From NCBI GenBank assembly GCA_021018995.1, contig CM037590.1, positions 38,256,287-38,320,286 of the forward strand: DNA of 64,000 bases, in the 5' to 3' direction. The translations under genes were made by a program, and so were the position numbers. Source of the DNA: Chloranthus sessilifolius (lineage: Eukaryota > Streptophyta > Magnoliopsida > Chloranthales > Chloranthaceae). The notes under the pieces are model-generated. The model was not told the origin of the DNA. It saw nothing but the letters and a program-made list of their open reading frames with translations, and ran no database searches. Positions 1-11,700 of the stretch are shown here, piece after piece (position 1 is the first letter of the stretch; every line of letters starts with the position of its first letter).

Positions 1-332
1 AATGCACTTTCGATGAGATACATACCATAGAAGCCATCATCCAACTGGTATGCTGATTATTTTAGACGACAATAGAAATCATCGTCCATAGAAATCACCT
101 GAAGATAACTCATTTGACCCCTATGTGTGTATTATCAAATCATAGAAGCTAGTATGTGTTGTCAACTCATACGCCATCTCGGTGAATGATAACTCCTCCA
201 CTCCATATGTGTTGTCAACTCATAGAGGCTAGTAATAGTCTCTACCTAGCTCACAACTATATAATAAATACGCATACAACACTTACTCATTACCTCTCAA
301 CCCCTTTTGTTCATCACCCCCTATACACATTC
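1..332. other. Upstream region with short direct repeats
   Basis: No gene is seen. A 19-bp word (TATGTGTTGTCAACTCATA) occurs at 153-171 and again at 206-224, 53 bp apart, and the phrase catagaa/catagag...ctagta recurs around it. The stretch leads into a TATA-like box and the small ORF at 333. Confidence 0.6.
257..268 (+). promoter_or_regulatory. TATA-like box upstream of the 333-815 ORF
   Basis: CTATATAATAAA lies about 75 nt upstream of the ATG at 333, a normal spacing for a plant TATA box with a short leader. It supports the ATG at 333 over the in-frame ATG at 186, which lies upstream of the box. There is no other evidence of transcription. Confidence 0.4.
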
Positions 333-815
333 ATGGCAACCCTACCGCAGAGGATCCCAACAGAAGTACTTCTTCAAGCCGGTCGATTCATTCTGAATCG
401 GGTCTGCAAATATTGCATCATGGATCAGGAGGCCTTCCCATTTAGCGATAATTTCTATGCCATGTACGTCATCGAAGACATCTTCAAGCTTCATGAACCT
501 TATTTATCCCCTTTTGAGGGAGATGATATGTGGTGTATTCCACCTTACAATACTCTAGAGCAAATAAAGGAGCGGCGCTTAGGGGCGATTGAGCTACTGG
601 CAGTAAATGATCTTTCGACATATGCCCAGTGGATTATGGGCAGATTTGAATTTGCATTTCGTAATGAATTCTTATTTATGTTTGGCCCGTCGATATGGTC
701 CTCCGACCAACCAAATGTAATTTCCCTACGATCTTGTATTCGTGTAAAAATAATCCTACGTCTTGGAAATCGATATAAGACATTTTGCGTTGATGCCACC
801 CAATATTTCGACTGA
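333..815 (+). CDS. Hypothetical 160-aa protein, convergent to a MULE transposase
   Basis: The frame is open from 186, but the ATG at 333 is preferred because a TATA-like box sits at 257-268; this gives 160 aa (MATLPQRIPTEV... to ...CVDATQYFD). The protein is mixed acidic/aromatic with one Cys pair (CKYC, about residue 26) and no signal peptide, membrane segment or repeat. I do not recognise a family. It converges on the minus-strand transposase remnant whose 3' end is at 1258, with about 440 bp between. That recalls the mudrA/mudrB arrangement of maize MuDR, but no similarity to MURB is apparent. It could be an element-carried second gene, an unrelated host gene or a chance ORF. Confidence 0.4.
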   Translation: MATLPQRIPTEVLLQAGRFILNRVCKYCIMDQEAFPFSDNFYAMYVIEDIFKLHEPYLSPFEGDDMWCIPPYNTLEQIKERRLGAIELLAVNDLSTYAQWIMGRFEFAFRNEFLFMFGPSIWSSDQPNVISLRSCIRVKIILRLGNRYKTFCVDATQYFD

Positions 816-1257
816 TATGTGGTGTATTAGGTTTCGAACCTCCCTATCTTCTACTATTTCCTACTCGAGTAAATTTCGTTTACCTTTTTATGCATATGTA
901 ATTTAGAACCATCACTAATATGTAGTTTCATTTAGATACTATTTTCTTAATTTAAGGGTTACCTCGGTTTGACTCCTATCAAATTGATTTACTTTGCATG
1001 TTATCATATGAATGTAAGGGTTACCTTTGTTTGATACTTATAAAAACCAAACTCTATCAGTACAGAGCATAAGTTGGCCACCTCAATAGCTTTAATATAA
1101 CTCTGTGAGCCCTCAAAGCCCACGTGACACTGTTGCATCTGACACTGAAACCTTTGAACAAATAAATAATAGAAAACATTAAATTGTTATAGGTTATTCT
1201 AGATAAACGAACGAGAGATAAAATGCATAATAGATAGTGGAAGCAAATAAGAGCCCG
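816..1257. other. Convergent intergenic region, nothing recognised
   Basis: AT-rich sequence between the 3' ends of the 333-815 ORF and the transposase remnant. Short phrases such as 'aagggttacct' recur (about 954 and 1016), but no gene, repeat array or RNA is recognised. Confidence 0.4.
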
Positions 1258-4213
1258 TTAAGAAACTTTTAAAGTGACTATGTAGGCAATGTGTACTTCT
1301 GTAGGAAAAATGTTACCTTTAGGGGGTCTTCTGCAACTCTTTCGGTTGTGACCAACCTCCCTACAATTGGCGCATTGCCGACATGCGACCACCTCACTGA
1401 CACTCTTTCTTCTCAATTTTTTAGGTCGTCCTGTTGGTACCCTAGGAACTGGTGGCATAACTATTCTTTTCTCCTTAGGTTCGACCCGCTTATCACTACT
1501 CAGAGTGGCATGAATAACAGGCTCGTAAGTCTTGCAGTACCTATCCACTGTGAACCAATCTTGAACGTATAAATATGGACTTGTGCAACGATTATTTATG
1601 GCTGCCAATGCATGTTTACACAGGACGCCCAAAAATTTAAATTGACGACAAGAGCACGTGCGTTTTCCCAGATGTACGGTATTTCTAGTATCTCCAACAA
1701 TTAAAAATTCATCAAAATCAAAGGGAAATGTAGTATACGTAAACGACGCTCTATCATTTTCTTTAAGAAACTCTTCGGCCTTTGGCGTCATAATTGCGGT
1801 CCACTTTTCGGCCTCATTCCTTCTATTGTAAAAATATTTTATCACCTTCTTATGCGTACTTTCTATTAGACCAATGATCGGTAGCTCCCTAGCATCTTTC
1901 AGTACATTATTGAGACATTCAGACCGTGATGTGGTCGTGTGTTCGTATCTCCCAATAGGAAAATGTGCTTTAGCCCAATGTTGTTTTCCAATTTAAACAA
2001 TGTAGTCATATGCTTCTTCAGATATCTTCTGAATTTCACTCATTTCTTTATCAAATTCAATTTCAGTATACGCGTAACATGCTTTCTTTGTGTGTTCTAT
2101 TACAAGTTCATTCTTGTACATACTCCTCAAAATTTTCTCAATGTGATATAAACAATACCCATGCGAAGCATACCGAAAGACTTTTGGCACTGCTTGAGTA
2201 AGACTTTTTTGTCGATCACTTAAGATTATTGTGCGTGAATCATATCCTATGATCTCTGCCAATCCATGTAAAAAATATTCCCAAGAACTTCTATTCTCTG
2301 ATTCCACTACGGCAAAACACAACGAAAATATCCTCTTATTCCCATCAATGCTGGTGGCTATGAGGAGTGAAGCTCTATACCTTCCAAATAAATGTGTACC
2401 ATCAACCTAAATAAGTGGCTGCAAGTACTTCCTAAATGAATCAATGTATGGCCCAAATGCCCAAAAGATTCTCAAGAATGCATCGTCTTCCTTCGTCTGT
2501 AGGTATATAAGGCATTGAGGATCCACGCGTTTCAGTTCCACCATATATGATGGGAGAAATTTATAAGGCTCCTTCCAACTACCTCTAATATCATTGAGGG
2601 CGATCTCTTTTGCACGCCAAGCCCTCCGATATCCTATATTGGTTTGAAATCGCGTTCTCACGTCACACATTATCTGCTTGGGATTGTAGTTGCTATTTTC
2701 TTTTAGCTGGTCCTTCGCAATTGACGTCATCCAAAAACTTGTAGCTTGACGATGGCTCTGTTGTCTATCTCATGGCAACCCACAAGTATGCTATGGAGTA
2801 AATCTTTTAATTTTAAAATAATCAGAGAGTCTCATCTTCGAAGCACGTATACGCCAAGAGCATCCATCTTCACGAATCTGGCAGCAATAACCTTCCGATT
2901 AGTTTTGGTCGGTTTAATATAAAAGTTCCCATGCATTGCAAATTCTCTCAAAGCATTATGGAATGATTTCTTCCCAGTGAATATTTGGTTTAAATTGAGA
3001 ACACCGTCTACGCCAAGAGCACCGCTCACTTGTTGTGCCTCATCCACCACATATATGTCTTCAATAATAGGAAGCATGTCGTTTGTGTTACAAACGTGGG
3101 ATTCTGTAATATCAGTCACTCGATCATTGTGCCTTTGTTCGCTATTAGGAAGTGTACCTCTACTTTCTCTTCTGTCAAGTTCACCCCCCCTACACTCACT
3201 ACAGTTCTCTGCATTGATGGTCCATATGCTGGCATCTATACTACCTCCCTTAAAGAGTGCAGTAGCTTTCTCATTCCCAACTGTACCGATATTATATGCA
3301 TTGCCCTCGAACACACCTCTCAGAGATGCGCTTATATTTTCGTTGGCTGGATCGATGGGGACATGCACTAAAGGAGGGTTGACTTCATTTTCACTATCTG
3401 AAACACATGTCACACCAACATGCCTGTTGAAAGACGAATAATCAATTATCAATTTAATAAATTTAATTTACGAGATAATCTCAATACTATCGACTTAGTA
3501 GATTGAATTAACCTTCCATGTGAGGACGAAGTAGTAGTGGGCCGAGTAGTTACTGTTGCGATGAATGGGGATGAAAAAGTATGTTCTTCGTTCCTACATC
3601 AATGCAAATAAAATAAATTAATTCAACAAACACAATCTAATAAAGACATAAGTATATAAGCGAACTAATCAATACCGATCATAAATATATTACGCACCTT
3701 CTAATATAAAGATTATTCAGGTGGGTGACAGGAGTTTGACATACAGTAGTCGATGCACTTACAACTATGTTACGTTGAGTCTCAAACCCATTTGGTAAGC
3801 ATGTAACAGGAAGGGACTCGGTGGGTGTTAAGCCGTTAGAGAAATCAGTCAAATGATAAGTATGACAATCATTGTCTTGTTCGAAAGGAGCTTTTTGTAC
3901 ATAAATACATATACTATACCCGACAAACTGTGGATAATGCATCATCTCATGCACGTCATTGTCGTCATCAAGGTATATCACATACTTTTCTCCCCCTACT
4001 TGTGGCATTAGATAGCTAAGCTTCAGTATTGTATCTTTGATCCGAATTTTTGTCACCTCATATATTTTGACAATTAAATCCTTTAAACTTATCTCTCTCT
4101 ACAACCAATACTTTCCTTTTTCCGACCTCGTACACCGATTTCGTAGAGTCGGAATCATTTAACCGTCCATCATAAAAGCATAATAAGTAAACTTTATCTT
4201 CGGATGTAGCCAT
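1258..4213 (-). pseudogene. Mutator-like (MuDR family) transposase, multi-exon, disrupted
   Basis: The reading starts at an ATG at 4213 (MATSEDKVYLLCFYDG), which fits the PB1-like N-terminal region of plant MULE transposases; one base out of frame near 4090 breaks it before ...TKIRIKDTILKLSY. A donor-like AG/GTGCGT follows ...NNLYIRR (about 3695), and an acceptor precedes ...RHVGVTCV (about 3432). Next come HRQATSFW-type and AWRAKE motifs (about 2760-2600) with two stops just upstream, then VDGTHL (about 2400, a TAG immediately before it), SDRQKSL (about 2220) and the YCLYHIEK motif, i.e. the DDE catalytic region. The C terminus has a SWIM zinc finger (CSCRQF...LCKHA, about 1650-1610) and a CCHC knuckle (CANCREVGHNRKSC, about 1365). 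Stops and the frameshift make it inactive; the domain order is complete for the family. Confidence 0.85.
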
Positions 4214-4327
4214 TGTTGATATCTACTAACAATGATTGTGACCAAAATAAAATTAAGTTAGACTAATCACTGAGAGAGTCTAACTACATTAGAAATTATC
4301 AATAAGGATAACCAAACTTACAACGCA

Positions 4328-6455
4328 GACTGCACTAGGTGACCGCCAACTCCATAGGAAGTATATTTTTCAACTCATAATACATTAAGGAATACTCAAG
4401 AATAGGTAGAACACTTCTAGGTCAGTTTACCACCCTAGGCTAGGCCATTCTGAGTAGACTGCACTAGGTGATCACCAAAACTGACATAAGATATTTTGAA
4501 TTGACTTAGGGTAGTTTCAAACTGACCCAGGGTATTTTATCTCACCCATTTATCTATTGTAAATTGCCCTAGGTCAGTTTGCGCCACTCTAGGTCAGTTT
4601 GTGCCACCCTAGGCCCGTTTACAGAGTAGACTGCACTAAGTGATCACCAAAACTGACCTAGGGCATTTTAAACTGACCTAGGGTAGTTTCAAACTGACTC
4701 AGGGTCGTTTATCTCACTCATTTATCTATTTTCAAACTGTCCTAGGTCAATTTGCGTCATTCTAGGTCATATGCCACCTCAGGCCGCCATGAGTAAAGCA
4801 TTAGGTGATCACCAAAACTGACCTAGGGCATTTTAAACTGACCCAGGGTAGTTTCAAACTGACCTATGATAGTTTATCTCACCAATTTATCTGTTTTAAA
4901 CTGTCCTAGGTCAGTTTACGCCACCCTAGGCCCGTTTACAGAGTAGACTGCACTAAGTGATCACCAAAACTAACCTAAGGCATTTTAAACTGACCCAGGG
5001 TAGTTTCAAACTAACCTACGGTAGTTTATCTCACCCATTTATTAGTTTTAAACTGTCCCAGGTCAGTTTGCGCCACTCTAAGTCAGTTTACGCCACCCTA
5101 GGCCCGTTTACAAAGTAGACTGCACTAGGTGATCACCAAAACTGACCTAGGGTAGTTTCAAACTGATCTAGGGTAGTTTATCTCACCCATTTATCTGTTT
5201 TAAACTGTCCTAGGTCAGTTTGCGCCACTCTAGGTCAGTTTGCGCCACCCTAGGCCCGTTTACAGAGTAGACTGCACTATGTGATCACCAAAATTGACCT
5301 AGGACATTTTAAACTAACCCAGGATAGTATCAAACTGACCTATGGTAGTTTATCTCACCCATTTTATCTGTTTTAAACTGCCCTAGGTCAGTTTGCGCCA
5401 CCCTAGGCCCGTTTACAGAGTAGACTGCACTAGGTGATCACCAAAACTGACCTAGGGCATTTTAAACTGACCTAAGGTAGTTTTAAACTGACCCAGGGTA
5501 GTTTATCTCACTCATTTATCTGTTTTAAACTGTCCTAGGTCAGTTTGTGCCACCCTAGGCCCATTTACAGAGTAGACTGCACTAGGTGATCACCAAAACT
5601 GACCTAGGGCATTTTAAACTGACCTAGGATAGTTTCAAACTGACCCAGGGTCGTTTATCTCACCCATTTATCTGTTTTAAACTGCCCTAGGTCAGTTTGC
5701 GCCACTCTAGGTCAGTTTGTGCCACCATAGGCCCGTTTACAGAGTAGACTGCACTAAGTGATCACCAAAACTAACCTAGGGCATTTTAAACTGACCTAGG
5801 ATAGTTTCAAACTGACTCAGGGTAATTTATCTAACCCATTTATCTATTTTAAACTGCCCTAGGTTAGTTTGGGCCACTCTAGGTTAGTTTGCGCCACCAG
5901 GTCGGGTTCAGAGTAGATCAGATCGTGATCACCAAAATCACTCCTAAGGCATTTTAAACCCACCTAGTTTCAAACCCACCTGCAGTAGTTTATCTCACCC
6001 ATTTATCTATTTTCAAACTGCCCTAAGTCAGTTTGCGCTACTCTAGGTCAATTTGCGCAACTCTAGGTCAATTTGCGCAACCCTAGGTCGATTCTGAGTA
6101 GACTGATCGTGATCTCCAAACCGACCTAGGTAGTTTCAAATGACCCAGATAGTTGCAAACCCATTTACTGGTAGTTTATCTCACCCATTTATCTGTTTTA
6201 AACTGTCCTAGGTCAGTTTGCGTCACTCTAGGTCAGTTTGCGCCATCCTAGATCAGTTTACAGAGTAGAATGCACTAGGTGATGACCAAAACTGACCTTG
6301 GACGTTTTAAATTGACCTAGGGTAGTTTTAAACTGACCCAGGGTAGTTTTTCTCACTCATTTCTCTATTTTCAAACTGCCCTAGGTCGGTTTGTGCCACT
6401 CTAGGTTAGTTTGCGCCACCCTAAGTCAATTTACAGAGAAGACTGCACCAGGTGA
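4328..6455. repeat. 2.1-kb minisatellite, units of ~152 and ~171 bp, palindromic words
   Basis: The phrase 'gactgcactaggtgatcacc' or a variant starts about 14 units (near 4328, 4455, 4628, 4797, 4946, 5117, 5268, 5422, 5574, 5745, 5912, 6095, 6266, 6438). Two length classes recur, about 150-154 and 167-173 bp (one of 183), because a ~20-bp subunit (gccactctaggtcagtttgc) is present once or twice. Each unit has forward words AACTGACCTAGGG followed by their reverse complements CCTAGGTCAGTTT; where they meet they form AAACTG(A/C/T)CCTAGGTCAGTTT, a near-perfect 20-bp palindrome. The array lies between a promoter-like region (about 6721) and the transposase ATG (4213), probably inside a leader intron. 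Confidence 0.9.
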
Positions 6456-6574
6456 TCCAACCATAACATGAAAAAAATGACTTAGGGCATCTTATCTAAC
6501 CCGTTTCTGATTTTGATGTAGAGAAATAAAGAAGAAAAATAAGAGGAAGAAGAATCATTGAGAGAGATAGAAAG

Positions 6575-6839
6575 ACTTACAGTGAGAGAGAGAGAAACCC
6601 TACCGTTTTCTTCGTCGGGGTGGTTGGCAAGAAGTCGGCGAGGTTTGCACGAAGAAGAAGGGGAACCAACGTGAGAAGGAAAGGAAGAGGGGAAAAAGGG
6701 AATAGTGTAGGTTTAATACCCTTTATATATGAAGGGCATTTTAGTCTAAAAAAATAAAATAGGCCTTGCTATGATATTTCTAACTTAAGGGGTTCGATTG
6801 GGATAAATCAGGATAATGGGGGATTTTTTAGGGCAATTG

Positions 6840-6840
<1 letters not shown>
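6575..6840 (-). promoter_or_regulatory. Likely MULE promoter, untranslated exon and 5' splice donor
   Basis: Read on the minus strand from about 6840: a terminus-like stretch (GGCCAATTGCCCTAAAAAAT), then ATATATAAAG at 6730-6721 as a TATA box, then a pyrimidine-rich leader, then ACT/GTAAGT with the donor at 6580-6575. A matching acceptor (TTAGTAG) lies about 10 nt upstream of the transposase ATG at 4213. The inferred leader intron, about 4224-6580, is almost wholly the minisatellite. The TATA box and splice signals are seen; transcription is inferred. Confidence 0.5.

Positions 6841-6842
<2 letters not shown>

Positions 6843-6919
<77 letters not shown>
6843..6919. repeat. Compound microsatellite (AT)n-(AG)n
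   Basis: An uninterrupted AT run from 6843 to about 6887 continues directly as an AG/GA run to 6919. It abuts the proposed right terminus of the MULE. Confidence 0.95.
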
Positions 6920-6923
<4 letters not shown>

Positions 6924-7413
6924 CACCCAACAAAAAGAGGGGAATGGAAAAGAAAATTTTGAATTTTCACATTATTTTTAATGACACAACTTTGTTGCCA
7001 AACATAGGAAATTAATATATTTTCTTTTATTTCTCATGATTTCTTTTCCTTTTCCCTTATCCAAAAATACCTAAGTTTATTTTAGCGCTATCAACTAGTT
7101 GGGCTATATTTTAGGGTTGGCGGACCCTTTAGTCCCTCAACTCGACCTAAATTGACCCAACCCAAATGGGTCGGGTTGGCTCAGGTTAAGCAGAATTTTG
7201 CCCAACACAACCTAACGTGACCCAATGTTTGTGACTACCCTGCCTAACCAAAATGTCTAGTCAGATGCTTCATGCCCAACCCAACCCAACTCACCTGGTC
7301 AATTTTATGTGCCCTAACCTAATTTAAAAATCAAGTTGGGTAGCCAACCCAATCAGTTGAAAGCCCTAGTTATGGAGCCTGGTGGCAATGGACTAGGCTT
7401 GGTTGGCAATGTC

Positions 7414-7739
7414 TAGGGATGTCAACCGTGGAGTTGGGTTAAAATTTTGGTTGCCCAATAAGAAAATTGCAAATGGCCTGACCTGACTCAAAAACCCTAT
7501 TGGACCTAATGTCCGACCCGAGAACTTGACTCAACCCGATAAAAAAATCCCATTTATGTACTTTTCACATATAAAATATTGGGTTGGGTCAACCCGACCC
7601 ACCCAACAAAACCTTTTGGTCAGCCAGACCTGACTCGACCTTTGGGTTATGTCGGACATCTCATGCTCTATCCAACCCGGTAATATATCGGGTTATGTCG
7701 AAGTTGGTATTGGTCCGACCTGACCTGTCGACAGCCCTA
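7414..7739. mobile_element. hAT-like MITE (TAGGGATGTCAAC...GACAGCCCTA)
   Basis: Terminal inverted repeats TAGGGATGTCAAC / TAGGGCTGTCGAC flank a core of 'gggtcgggt/acccgaccc' words. Eight-bp flanks gcaatgtc (7406-7413) and gaaacgtc (7740-7747) match at 6 of 8 positions, as expected of an old hAT target duplication. There is no coding capacity. The same element, containing an extra insertion, is at 39913-40835 in copy B, so it predates the duplication. Confidence 0.65.
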
Positions 7740-7880
7740 GAAACGTCTCTCATAAGATGGCATTTTCAGGTTTATGTACCTGACCCGGTAATATATCGGG
7801 CTATGTCGAGTTGGGTATGGGTCCGACCCAACCAGTGGACAGCCCTAGAAATGTCTCTCATAAGAGGGCACTTTCGTGCT
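7650..7880. repeat. ~109-bp tandem duplication of the MITE end and flank
   Basis: The block 'ggtaatatatcgggttatgtcg...gacagccctagaaacgtctctcataaga' occurs twice, with equivalent points at 7745 and 7854. Copy B lacks the second block at the equivalent place (near 40,845), so it was gained in A or lost in B. Confidence 0.7.
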
Positions 7881-8184
7881 GGGGCAGGTCACAACAACCT
7901 ATGGCCGAGCCCGAGCCCGAGCCCGAGCCTCCTCTCTTTACTGTACGGACGCTCTAGGCTCCTTACTTTGCTTTGCTTTTGACAACTGGGTGACCTGGGC
8001 ATGAAGCCAAGAACCCTCGCTCACTTCCTTTCTTCACCCACTGGCAGCCCAAGGTGTGCCTCTCTCTCTCTCTCCATGAATGCTAGTTTTTTTTTAAGGT
8101 TCATAAAACTGCTATTTTACTCACACCAAAGATGCTAATCTCCTAAAACTAAGCCCACCCACTTCACACTGAAATTTGTATTTA

Positions 8185-8212
8185 TTATATATATATATAT
8201 ATATATATATAT
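8185..8212. repeat. AT microsatellite
   Basis: An uninterrupted alternating AT tract upstream of the copy A gene. It is absent at the corresponding site of copy B (near 41,505). Confidence 0.9.
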
Positions 8213-8363
8213 TGCTCAATAAACTGCAATATCTTCCTAAAAGCTTCTACTACATCCTTTTTTGTCTTTCTCTAGCTGTCCAACAAGCCATTTGGGATTT
8301 CAGCTCATGTCCCATTAAAAAAAAAAAAAAAAAACTAAAAAGCAGCACCCGCTCCAATTCCAA

Positions 8364-8377
8364 ATGCGATGAACTAG
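8364..8377 (+). promoter_or_regulatory. Two overlapping minimal uORFs before the copy A start
   Basis: ATGCGATGA (8364-8372) and ATGAACTAG (8369-8377) overlap just upstream of the main ATG at 8391; each encodes two codons before a stop. In copy B the first ATG is GTG, leaving only ATGAACTAG. Such uORFs can lower translation of the main frame, but no effect is shown here. Confidence 0.45.
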
Positions 8378-8390
8378 TCATTTTTGGATC

Positions 8391-8705
8391 ATGTGTTATG
8401 CAGTTGTAATGCGGAGTTCTTTATATGGATTTTCTATTACATCATGGAAAAGAAGCATATCCATTGCTGGTATTAGACTCGTTTCTTTTGATTCCTTCTT
8501 GACGAAGTTTCGTGTTCAGTGCTACTCCTCTCGGCGATCGTGCGCTTCCCCAAAATTCCCAAAGTCTTCCAAATCCGCTACCAAGGTAGTTCCTAAACCT
8601 CCTCCGATGGAGGACGAGAGTAATGCCTTCTATGTTGTACGCAAGGGGGACATTGTTGGAGTTTACAGGAGTTTGAATGACTGCCAGGCGCAAGTCACCT
8701 CTTCG
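8391..8705 (+). CDS. RNase H1-like copy A, exon 1
   Basis: 105 codons from the ATG at 8391 to TCG/gtaaat. It covers the targeting-like N terminus and the first half of the hybrid-binding domain. A second in-frame ATG at 8409 is an alternative start. Confidence 0.85.
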
Positions 8706-11700
8706 GTAAATTAGTTTCTTACTCTAAACTAATGTCATGTTTATTTATCTAATTGAAGTTTTCTCATTTTAAGTGCAACTCTGTTTTTATCATATTTCAT
8801 GCAATCAGTGATTTAAATATTGCCCAATACAATGTGATTCCCATGCGATACATGTTTTTTCAATGCACATTGTTCTTACGTACCGGCTGATAGTTAATTT
8901 TGGCACATATAATTGGGACCTACAAGAAAAGGAGTCTTATGATAATGTTGTAAATTATGCTTAAAAATGCATTATGATAATGTTTATCCCCTATTAAAAT
9001 GGTTTATTATAATTTTTTCCCTGATTTTTTTTTTTCATTCAGAAGAATGGGTTATTATGAATTTGATGAATTTATTTTACATTTGTAAAAACTGAATATA
9101 CAAATATTTTCCTTTCATATAGTAAACTCTCTGACCCGAATGAACCTAGCTGCCCAGTTTTGACATTGCTGTTACCCAATTCTAATTCATTGTAATCAAG
9201 TAACTTGTTTTTTATTCATCAAATATGATGATAAGAGGTCGGACCTTGGTGTCATGGCAAGTTCTGTCCACCCAATGAGCTAGGTCGCAGGTTCAATTAC
9301 GGGAATCAACCTCTCTAAAATGGGAGTAAGGCTGCCTACTAGGGCTGTCAATGGGTCCGGTCAAAATTTTGGCTTCCCAACAAGAAAATCGCAAATGCCG
9401 GACCCGATCCGATAGTGCACCCCAAGCCACCCAATGGCTGACCCAAAGTGCCCCCCCCCCTTCATTTTAAAAACATTTTTTCCATATAAAATATTGGTCG
9501 GGTCAACCCGGCCTGACCTTCGGGGTCGAATGTCTCATGCCCGACACGGTCAAATTTATGTGCCTGACCCAGTAAAATATCAGGTCAGGACGGGTATCTG
9601 GTCGACCCTACCCATTGATAGCCCTATTGCCTACCATCCACCTGTCCTAGACCCTGCTAAAAGTGGGAGCCTTGTGCACTGGGTATGACATTTTAGGACC
9701 ATCAAATATGATGGTAGAGGCTTCTCACTATCTTATTTTATACTTTTTTTTTTTTTTTTTTTCATATTTCTAATATTGTTAATTCTTGCCTTCATTGTAT
9801 GTGAACTCTACCTTAACTTTGTTTTGTTGTGACTATTTTATATTAATTTTATTATTATTTTGCCCCTGTGGTACAATAATTAGTTTTGAAGTTATGACAC
9901 TTTTACCAGTAATCTGAGTTCAAATACCTTTCAATCGATAAAGACCAATATTGCAATAGATGGTTATAACATGCTTTGCATTGCTTTAATCTTCTAGACT
10001 TCTATGGATTAATTAGATCTTTAACCTTCCTTTTGTAGGTATCTGATCCTGCTGTTAGTGTGTACAAAGGATATTATCTTCGTAAAGAGGCAGAGGAATA
10101 TCTTGCTGCCAATGGGCTTAAGAATTCAATCTACTCCATCAGATCAGCAGATGTGAAAGAGGATCTGTTTGGTAATCTTGTGCCTTGCCCTTTTAAGGTG
10201 AGATTTTCAATCAACCCAAGTTTTTTGGATAACATTCTCTCAATGCAAGGCATTTTTATTCTGGTTTTTCTGTTAGCATTCTCCGTAGTAGATCTCTTTT
10301 CTTATTTTAAGGTTTTCTTGTTTGAAAGAAAGAATTCTGCATACTGGATCTTTTTTTGTGGAAGCAGATTCTATACAATGTACAAAATAAATAGTTTTCT
10401 CAACCTCGCACCTGCCCTGTATTTCCAACAGATTTGAAGAAGTTTTGTAAGTTGCTCAAAGATCAAGCTCACTTCACAGTTAGATATGCTGATCAAGTCT
10501 TGGTCCTTTGTGGAGGGATGTGATTTACATCCATTTAGGGCTATTGGCCAAAATCTTCATGTAATTATTCAAGCCATTGAAATTCTTATCCTTTCAATGT
10601 ACACACTTTCTAATTGAACGGTGGAATCTACTGAAAACTTGTGAGATATTTAGAGAATTACCCCAGGAGTATGGTGTTGACCCTACATTAGTTATTTGGT
10701 GAAACAGAATCGTGCCTGAAAATAAGTTTGTTATTTGGTTAAATGTCAAGAAGATAACTACATTTGGAGATGCTATTTGACCAAGATGACATCCATCAAC
10801 AATTTACAAAGTGATGAATGGAGAGAATTGCCTTTGGAGTACGGTGGTTTCGAGTGCTGATCTTATAAAATTCATGTCATGATGAAAAGGTAATATGTTC
10901 TATTAATGGTGGACCAAAATTGTCCCTGCGATTAGCATACTTGAAGTGCAACATATTGGTTGAATCCTGATAATCACTGTCAATATCCTATTAAATTTGG
11001 CTTCGCCATTACTCCTTAACACCACCATTACTCTCTTTGCCTTCTTCGCTCATGCATTTTTGGCCGCGTACAAGCTTTGAAGTGTTAAAAACATGGGGTG
11101 AATCTGGTAACATTGTCCCTGACCAACTCGTACTACCCATGTACTTCATGAATGAAAGTAGGAGTGCATGCTTGCATGTAAACATCACCATTTGCTCACA
11201 TTTTCAAACTTAAAATCCAAATTGTGAGCATTTTTTCATCAAATTCAATCACATGCCATATTTAAAGCTACCATATTTAAAGCTATCATGCTATGAATCG
11301 ATCAGAAGATGCACTTGATGCTATCTACATGATCAAATTCATCAGAGATTTCGAAAACAACGTTCATTAAATGATTCACTAAAATATTCACCACTTTTAT
11401 CCCTTATTTACTTGACCAACAATTGAACAACTGTCCACCATGCTTCTTTCACCCTATTTATATATATCTAAACAATTTTATTCAGCTCTTTTTTAGGAAT
11501 CTACTCTCCCAACTCTTGGGTGTACCTTCAATTGAACCCCATACTGCCCAATAGTTTTGCAAATGAATTTGGAGTGTCTATAAAGCTGCAAAAGTCCCAT
11601 TTGATGTCATTTTTATGATTTGGACTCCATAATGTGGTCCTTATGATTTCTACCACCTAAGATTGCTATTTGGAGGTATCGGGAATTGTCTCACAATAAA

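Larger units (their letters stand above)
8706..10038 (+). other. Copy A intron 1
   Basis: Contains the SINE with its nested MITE (9239-9700). The rest is AT-rich intron sequence matching copy B 41962-43254. Confidence 0.75.

Noticed and set aside
4328..6455. CRISPR-like array
   Set aside because: Units are 150-170 bp, repeated throughout with no unique spacers, and the context is a plant transposon.
6843..6919. AT/GA microsatellite as a palindrome array of the kind described in the findings
   Set aside because: Simple alternating AT is trivially self-complementary; it lacks spaced discrete words.
7085..9688. Open frames in the 'gggtcgggtt' stretches (7584-7982, 9434-9688) as genes
   Set aside because: They coincide with hAT-like MITE sequence with repetitive words, are not kept in copy B, and show no protein family.
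8600..10197. Viroplasmin-like (caulimovirus P6 type) domain suggesting an endogenous pararetrovirus
   Set aside because: The domain is split by a spliced intron and joined in frame to an RNase H domain in a nine-exon gene. This is the host RNase H1 layout; no movement protein, coat or viral polymerase sequence lies beside it.
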